Source of the DNA: Cryobacterium roopkundense
GTDB lineage: Bacteria; Actinomycetota; Actinomycetes; Actinomycetales; Microbacteriaceae
Assembly (NCBI RefSeq): GCF_014200405.1
Contig: NZ_JACHBQ010000001.1
Coordinates: 3,906,001 to 3,970,000, forward strand
DNA length: 64,000 bases
Direction: 5' to 3'
Shown here: piece after piece, positions 59,421 through 64,000 of the stretch
Layout of the letters: every line of letters starts with the position of its first letter
How positions within the stretch are numbered: the stretch's first letter is position 1
Made by a program: the position numbers and the translations under genes
Notes under the pieces: generated by a model
Seen by the model: the letters and a program-made list of their open reading frames with translations, nothing else
The model's database searches: none
What the model was told of the DNA's origin: nothing

Positions 59421-61238
59421 TCAGAGCTTCCAAACGTGTTCGAGTGCCTCCACCGCGAGAGTTCTCGATCGTGCTGCAACCTGTTTGTCAGTTGGTACCA
59501 ATAAGCCGCTGCTCGCCCAGGACTCTAATTCGGCGTCGAAGTAGGCACTTCCACTTCGCAGGGCAGCCGCCTTCACCGGGAGCTCCGCATCACCCAGAGA
59601 ACTGTTCAGTGCCTGTGTCAACAGTGTTAGATTCCCGATGGAGTAGACGGCATTGCGAGAGTCGTCTGGAGCGAGAGATTGCGGCTTGATGTGCTCAATC
59701 GACCAAGAAGTGAGGCTTTGACCAGGAGGAAGAAGTTTTTTCCACTTCGCAAATGACATGAGCACGTAGGAAACGAATATTTTCCGCCCACGAATTTTCT
59801 GCGCTTGAGTTAGGTGGAGAGTTGGCGCATAGAAGAGCTCCCGGAATGCCTGCTCGGCGGCAGCTCGTGATGGCAAGCTATTCCGGAGTCGGACCTTGAA
59901 GTCCGAGATAGCGGCCGCCACTTCAGCTTTCGTTGTTGCTTTTTCCAGACGCACGGCGAAGCGGTTGTATCGGCCTCGAGTGCCTCCGGTGGAGCCGCTA
60001 TTGGTGAGAGACGTGAATTGAAAGTGGAAGTTTTCCACTAAGCGCATCACCTCAATCAGTTGTGCTTCCTTGAAGATAGTGGTCCCGTTGTACTTGCGCG
60101 CAATCGCCATGACGGTCGAATTCGCAACTGAAACGTTGAAGATAGCGAGTGCTCGCACGCTATCAACAAACTGAGCGATTGCCATGGCATTCCGCTCGCC
60201 GAGAACTTTGGCCTGTACTCGTACGTCTTCGTCCTCAAGAAACTGATACGTAAGCGAATCCACCTCAAGTTCTTCGAGATATCCGAGGTGATTAGCGGGG
60301 CTCGGTGCGGTGAGAGCACGGACGGCCTTAAAAAGTTCGGGCTCCTTGAGTGCATCGCGTCGCGAATTCCAGGACTGCCAAATAAATCGATCAACAACGT
60401 CAGAGGCGACCCTGCCTTCTTGAACGCGGTCGACAACGCGATCCCATCGATCTGAGATTGCTTGACGATCAGGAACGTTGGTGGCGACTCCCCGGACTAG
60501 GAGGTTTTTGACAAGGTCAGCGAGCCGCAAGTCGGCCCCACGAGTGTTGAGAGTCTCGAATATGAGAAACCCATCCTCTTCCGACGCGAGTTCGACTTGA
60601 ATGACTCGCGCCTTGAGGACGTTGGCCCGAATAGTCTTCAACTCCTCAATCTGCTCCCCTGCGGTGAGTCCTTCTACGGATTGAAGGACGCGAAACTCAA
60701 AGAAGCGTCGAGCCTCGCCAATTCTTTCAGCGCTGCCATTCCACATTGCCCCAGAGGGTATGGCGTTTGGGTTTTGGATCTGTTCATAGAACATTCTCTC
60801 TGGTCGTGTTAAGACCGGATACGCGTTGCCGTCGTCATCGGAGACGATGAGGTATCTCTGCGTGGCAACCGCCTGGCTCTCAGCCACTTTCGCAGTTTCG
60901 GCATCGTCCGTATTTGCGGTCACAGCAACTTCGTTAAACGCGTCGCGGACGACGGAGAGGAAAATTGCACTCGTCGTCAGCCGCTGCTGGCCGTCAATGA
61001 TGGAGTAAGTGTCGTTGAACAAATCTCTTTTGTTGCTCACCCACGTCACCGTGGATCCGAAGAAGAAGTCTCCTCGTGCGAGTACCACGTCATCCCAAAA
61101 GTCTTCAAGTTGCTCGGCGTTCCAGCTATAGGGCCGCTGGAAGTTCGGGACTTCATACAAGCACTGCTGAAAGCAGGTTTGTATCGTTCTCGTCTGACTT
61201 TCAATCGGGATCAGATCCACGCTCGTCATTTCTGCCAT
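59421..61238 (-). CDS. DUF262/DUF1524 protein, GmrSD-like type IV restriction endonuclease
   Basis: Single-chain protein of 605 residues. The N-terminal DUF262 (GmrS-like) domain has the ParB-like motif EVPNFQRPYSWNAEQLEDFW and DTYSIIDGQQRLTTSAIFLS (about residues 29-95). The C-terminal DUF1524 (GmrD-like) HNH region has LTSWSIEHIKPQSLAPDDSR and YSIGNLTLLTQALNSSLGD (about 515-570), keeping the EHI.PQ and NL.LL..LN signatures. GmrSD enzymes cut glucosylated hydroxymethylcytosine phage DNA using NTPs. Gene start at 61238 is the only good one. No methylase is present, as expected for type IV. The exact DNA target is unknown. Confidence 0.88.
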   Translation of the reverse strand: MAEMTSVDLIPIESQTRTIQTCFQQCLYEVPNFQRPYSWNAEQLEDFWDDVVLARGDFFFGSTVTWVSNKRDLFNDTYSIIDGQQRLTTSAIFLSVVRDAFNEVAVTANTDDAETAKVAESQAVATQRYLIVSDDDGNAYPVLTRPERMFYEQIQNPNAIPSGAMWNGSAERIGEARRFFEFRVLQSVEGLTAGEQIEELKTIRANVLKARVIQVELASEEDGFLIFETLNTRGADLRLADLVKNLLVRGVATNVPDRQAISDRWDRVVDRVQEGRVASDVVDRFIWQSWNSRRDALKEPELFKAVRALTAPSPANHLGYLEELEVDSLTYQFLEDEDVRVQAKVLGERNAMAIAQFVDSVRALAIFNVSVANSTVMAIARKYNGTTIFKEAQLIEVMRLVENFHFQFTSLTNSGSTGGTRGRYNRFAVRLEKATTKAEVAAAISDFKVRLRNSLPSRAAAEQAFRELFYAPTLHLTQAQKIRGRKIFVSYVLMSFAKWKKLLPPGQSLTSWSIEHIKPQSLAPDDSRNAVYSIGNLTLLTQALNSSLGDAELPVKAAALRSGSAYFDAELESWASSGLLVPTDKQVAARSRTLAVEALEHVWKL

Positions 61239-61304
61239 CTCAAACTCCCCATATCGGCGTACCCCTCAGCGCATCGTATCGGAAGACCCGAAACACGATG
61301 CACC

Positions 61305-61693
61305 CCCGCGACCGCCGCCGGTACTAGAGCCCCTGCTGTCCGACCGGCCGGCGTTCTCCTCCGCGCGGCGGCGTTCTTCGCCAGCTGTGGCATCGCCACA
61401 ATCGAACGCGTCCTGTGCGACAACGCCTTCGCCTACCGAAAATCCCAAGCCTTCAAAGACGCTGTCGCGACCCTCGGAGCCCAGCAACGCTTCATCAAAC
61501 CGCACTGCCCGTGGACCAACGGAAAAATCGAAGGCTTCAACCGCACCCTCAAACCGAGTGGGCCTACCGCCACGTCTTCACCAGCAGCGCCGAACGCACC
61601 CAAGCCCTTGACCCCTGGCTCAACTACTACAACATTGAACGCAGCCACACCGGCATCGGAACCACCCCGCTCCAGCGCGTGTCACCAACCTGA
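61305..61693 (+). pseudogene. IS481-family transposase remnant
   Basis: Only the C-terminal catalytic part is left: RVLCDNAFAYRKSQAFKDAV, then QRFIKPHCPWTNGKIEGFNR in one frame, and after a frameshift near 61555 EWAYRHVFTSSAERTQALDP followed by WLNYYNIERSHTGIG in another. These are the second Asp and the Glu motifs of IS481 transposases. The N-terminal half and the first Asp are missing and no inverted repeats were found. Confidence 0.82.
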
Positions 61694-62705
61694 TGGCTCG
61701 GTACGTCTAGGCCTTCGTCTCGAGGTACTTGCCCAATGGGGTACCCAAGCGATGGGAGGCGTCCTTGTCGGGGCGGACGATCGCACTGGGCAGGGCTCCG
61801 AGCCGTGGCACGCCTCATCATGCCTTCCATGCTGCTGAAGTCGGCGCTCACCCAGCGTGTTTTCCATCGAGGCGCTCAGAATGGTTCGGGTTGAGCGGAC
61901 ATCCAGTGGGAACGGCCTGCTGAATGCTGGTCTGCACCGACGGCCGCAGCAGGGCCTGTTGGGTTTGACCTGTCCGTCAGAAAGTCGCTCCAAGGTGCGT
62001 CAACTGCGACAGGCTGACGACCGTAGTCACGTCACGTCACGTCACGTCACGTCACGTCACGTCGCGTCTGCGCAAGACAACAGCCTGGCTCTCAACTATC
62101 TTGTCAGGCGGATTATCCGAAGTGAGTGACAAAAGCTTGAACTGGACTGTCACTCGAGATCATGGAAGCCAAGGCGGTGGCCGAAGCTGGGCCGACAACG
62201 ATGGACCATATTCTGCGTGCCATGAGGAAACGCAGGGCATGCATACGATGGCACGATTCGCGGTGGCGTATGCCCCGAAAGGAACGATCTATCAGCTTGG
62301 TCGAGGCGAACCGGCCTTGCAACATGGCGGCCCCGAGCCGCGGCACACGGTCTGCCTGCTCGTCGTCATGCTCAGGGTTGACCTGCTGACGGATGTCAGC
62401 GTGGAACCAGACGTACTTGGGCCAGACGATGTCGACAGCACGGAATGCGGCGCAGACACTGTTGATCGAGTTCATGGGTTCCTGAGCGGCGGAATGAAGG
62501 GGATGTCGCTCCGCTCATGTGTGCGGCTCGACGCCCAGTCGGGTTGGGAAGTAGACGGTCGCCCCGAGGCCCGTGATCCGTCACCTCATCGACACGACCT
62601 CGTCCGCTTCTTAGTCTTGCCCGAAGGAGCGACTCGACTCAGCTGCAACGGCGATCCTGTTCCGGAGCTCATTTTGCCGTGCCGCGAGGCGCGTGCCGCG
62701 CATGA
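61694..62705. other. About 1 kb without a supported gene
   Basis: No reading frame here has a ribosome site plus family resemblance. The stretch contains the GTCAC tandem repeat and an 8-bp inverted repeat GAGTGACA...TGTCACTC (62122-62153). It probably is decayed mobile DNA. Confidence 0.4.
62026..62060. repeat. Seven tandem copies of GTCAC
   Basis: The 5-bp unit GTCAC is repeated seven times exactly and followed by degenerate GTCGC and GTCTG units. It lies in non-coding DNA after the IS481 remnant. Confidence 0.92.
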
Positions 62706-62742
62706 CCTTTCCGACACCGCACTTCCGTGCGGGTCGGAAAGG
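62706..62742 (+). promoter_or_regulatory. Hairpin that sequesters the Shine-Dalgarno of the next gene
   Basis: CCTTTCCGACACCGCAC (62706-62722) pairs with GTGCGGGTCGGAAAGG (62727-62742) around TTCC, with one bulged base. The right arm contains GGAAAGG, the only ribosome-site candidate for the ATG at 62748. Folding would hide it, so translation should depend on melting, a bound factor or a ribosome moving through. Confidence 0.6.
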
Positions 62743-62747
62743 CCACA

Positions 62748-63359
62748 ATGCCCACCTCCAACCCCGTCGACGACCTGCACACCGAATACCGAGAGCTCCA
62801 ATCCCGCTACCGCGCGACCCCTACGCGGGACCAGGCTCAGTCATTGCGTTACTACACGGCAGAGATCGCGTTCAGCCGCGCCAATCCCACCGACGATCAC
62901 GTCCCAAACAACGTCATCGTGTGGGTACGTAATTTGCTCGCCCTCGAGGCCTTCGTCGCACGTGAGGGACGGATGCCTCGGGAGAACCGCCGGCTCCCCG
63001 CCGGAACGATCTCATCAGAGGAGAAGGGGCTGACCCACCGAGTTCGTGCACAGCGGAAAGCATTCGCCGACGGGCGCTTGTCGTCCTATCAGGAGCGGCG
63101 GTTGCTGTGCATCCCCGGCTTCGCCTTCCAACCTCAGGAGGACCAGTGGCAGGCGAAATTCATCCTGTACTCCCACTTCACTGACGTGAACCGTCGAGCA
63201 CCCAGAGCGCGGAGCCGCAACGCCTCAGAGAAAACGCTCGCGAGTTGGGCCGCAAAAGTGCGGATGGCGTACTGGGCTGGCACGCTCGCCCCAAGCCGGA
63301 TCGACAGCCTGAATAACCTCACGATCTGGACATGGGGTAACCGGAAAGACCATCGGTAA
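62748..63359 (+). CDS. Helicase-associated (HA) domain protein
   Basis: Protein of 203 residues (MPTSNPVDDLHTEYRELQSR). Two repeats resembling the helicase-associated domain are visible: WVRNLLALEAFVAREGRMPR ... HRVRAQRKAFADGRLSSYQE ... LLCIPGF, and WQAKFILYSHFTDVNRRAPR ... LASWAAKVRMAYWAGTLAPS. These modules are normally found beside helicase motors; here no helicase is present, so DNA binding alone is likely. A GTG at 62727 would start inside the hairpin and is disfavoured. Confidence 0.7.
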   Translation: MPTSNPVDDLHTEYRELQSRYRATPTRDQAQSLRYYTAEIAFSRANPTDDHVPNNVIVWVRNLLALEAFVAREGRMPRENRRLPAGTISSEEKGLTHRVRAQRKAFADGRLSSYQERRLLCIPGFAFQPQEDQWQAKFILYSHFTDVNRRAPRARSRNASEKTLASWAAKVRMAYWAGTLAPSRIDSLNNLTIWTWGNRKDHR

Positions 63360-63364
63360 GGGTC

Positions 63365-63423
63365 CCGTGCCGGAACGCATTTCGGATGAGTGACTCGTTC
63401 TCAGCAGAGCGCGGGTACAGGAT
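63365..63423 (+). promoter_or_regulatory. Cargo-region conserved motif, copy 3, with -10-like box
   Basis: CCGTGCCGGAACGCATTTCGG begins 65 nt before the GTG start at 63430, and CAGGAT occupies 63418-63423, exactly where CAGAAT lies in the copy at 58521. Conserved positions are CCGTGCCGGAA, CA and TT. Confidence 0.55.
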
Positions 63424-63429
63424 TGCCAT

Positions 63430-63936
63430 GTGAATGAGCGGGACAATTATGATCCGTCGATTCCGGACGGCAAGCGGCAACCAACGGATGAGAATACGGC
63501 GGCTGCGGCAGAGAAATCTGCCGCAGTTTCGCCGGAGCTTGCCTGGAGCAGGCGCGAAACGGCCGCGGCCTGGCGGCGTATGGACGAGGAATTCGGCCTG
63601 CTCGACGCCGGTGAGGTTCATGAACTTCTCGGGACTGAACCGGATCGGGACTTGACCTCCTCAAAACTTGAGCTGCGCGGCCTCATCCGCGTCGAGGTCG
63701 GCGGGAGGGTTCTCTACCCAGGATTCCAGATCGACCGGGACAAGCGCGCGGTCCTCCCGGTCGTCGCAGGCCTCCTCGATCTGGCAGCGGAGAACTCGTG
63801 GAGGTCCGAGGATTTGGCGCTCTGGCTGATGGGACCGTCCACGTCTTTCGAAGCGGAAGATCGGCCGGTTGACCACCTGCGCGAAGAGCCGGATGCTGTG
63901 TTAGGAGCGGCTCGTAGTGCGTTTGAATCCTGTTGA
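63430..63936 (+). CDS. Antitoxin-like (Xre/MbcA/ParS-type) protein, tentative
   Basis: Protein of 168 residues from the GTG at 63430. The C-terminal half (LIRVEVGGRVLYPGFQIDRD, then WRSEDLALWLMGPSTSFEAE, DRPVDHLREEPDAVLGAARS) resembles the toxin-binding domain of Xre/MbcA/ParS antitoxins, where W.....L.G..P...L......V...A is typical. The N-terminal 45 residues are disordered. If right, a RES-domain toxin gene would be expected downstream, beyond the window edge; the remaining 64 bp show no start. Preceded by the cargo motif. Confidence 0.55.
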   Translation: MNERDNYDPSIPDGKRQPTDENTAAAAEKSAAVSPELAWSRRETAAAWRRMDEEFGLLDAGEVHELLGTEPDRDLTSSKLELRGLIRVEVGGRVLYPGFQIDRDKRAVLPVVAGLLDLAAENSWRSEDLALWLMGPSTSFEAEDRPVDHLREEPDAVLGAARSAFESC

Positions 63937-64000
63937 TAAGTAGGCGCCGCTCCCAAGGCGGCGGCCCAAAGTCGCTCGAGTACCCGTAGGTGGACGTGCC

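Noticed and set aside
61110..61838. Plus-strand 242-aa open frame spanning the IS481 remnant
   Set aside because: Only its middle matches an IS481 transposase; the ends are unrelated read-through and the true C terminus lies in another frame, so it is annotated as a pseudogene instead.
11971..62060. Possible CRISPR arrays at the 12-bp and 5-bp tandem repeats
   Set aside because: Units are contiguous with no spacers, and there are no cas genes in the window.
62113..62475. Minus-strand 120-aa frame
   Set aside because: Weak start, no family resemblance and an equally long plus-strand frame opposite; not enough to call a gene.
1..64000. tRNA or rRNA genes, including a tRNA as island attachment site
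   Set aside because: No cloverleaf-type sequence with a TTCGA loop and CCA-type end was recognised near 39.8 kb or elsewhere; a tRNA scan would be decisive.

Overview
The window is high-GC actinobacterial DNA. The gene content points to the family Microbacteriaceae (a Cryobacterium/Leifsonia-like organism): a DUF222/HNH protein plus a decayed second copy, a CopD-CtaG fusion, Zur-type zinc control, leaderless-looking promoters and DUF6431-type insertion sequences. The family assignment is inferred from gene families and style, not from a marker gene. No rRNA, tRNA or CRISPR array was recognised.

Positions 1-39.8 kb look like ordinary chromosome. They begin with the end of a branched-chain 2-oxoacid dehydrogenase operon (E1-beta fragment, E2) and a lipoprotein. 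A zinc module follows: a znuA-znuC-znuB-znuB-zur operon (4034-7960) behind a near-perfect 25-bp Zur-like palindrome, and further on the zinc-independent ribosomal proteins L28-L33-S14 (11161-11872). Between and after these lie a V4R-GAF-GGDEF-EAL protein, HU, CopD-CtaG, a DUF222 HNH protein, several exported proteins, a PIF1-like helicase, a beta-lactamase-fold lipoprotein that has lost its catalytic motifs, and a PhoX-like secreted protein. From 24.4 to 32.8 kb is a coherent catabolic locus: MFS transporter, glutaryl-CoA dehydrogenase, semialdehyde dehydrogenase, GabT-type aminotransferase, a divergent PucR-type regulator and a CaiB/BaiF CoA-transferase. It reads as 5-aminovalerate/glutarate (lysine-derived) degradation, and both transcription units carry the palindrome CACATGTGG upstream. 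An SDR protein, the three-gene proton-translocating transhydrogenase, a DinB-like protein, a DUF222 pseudogene, a GNAT acetyltransferase and a RibD-C reductase complete this part.

From about 39.8 kb to the end the content is accessory. A Tn7-like transposition operon (tnsA-tnsB-tnsC-tniQ, minus strand, overlapping or nearly abutting genes) has a TniQ carrying five tandem zinc ribbons. A small HTH gene is divergent from tnsA, with a palindromic operator candidate between them. Directly beside it is a separate, apparently complete 3.36-kb three-gene element (DUF6431, DDE transposase, AAA ATPase). It has roughly 50-bp terminal inverted repeats, TGT/ACA tips and a 5-bp GGGGG direct repeat.

The rest (50.2-64 kb) looks like cargo or a defence-type island: a metallophosphoesterase cassette, a leaderless secreted small protein, an 871-residue membrane/zinc-finger protein of unknown function, a MUG-like DNA glycosylase, a second copy of the HTH family, an HNH nuclease, a GmrSD-like DUF262/DUF1524 restriction protein, an IS481 relic, a helicase-associated-domain protein behind a Shine-Dalgarno-sequestering hairpin, and an antitoxin-like protein. 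A conserved motif (CCGTGCCGGAA..CA.TT) occurs three times here, twice exactly 65 nt before a start codon, suggesting shared control of cargo genes. The outer ends of the Tn7-like element could not be located, and the island probably runs past the right edge.
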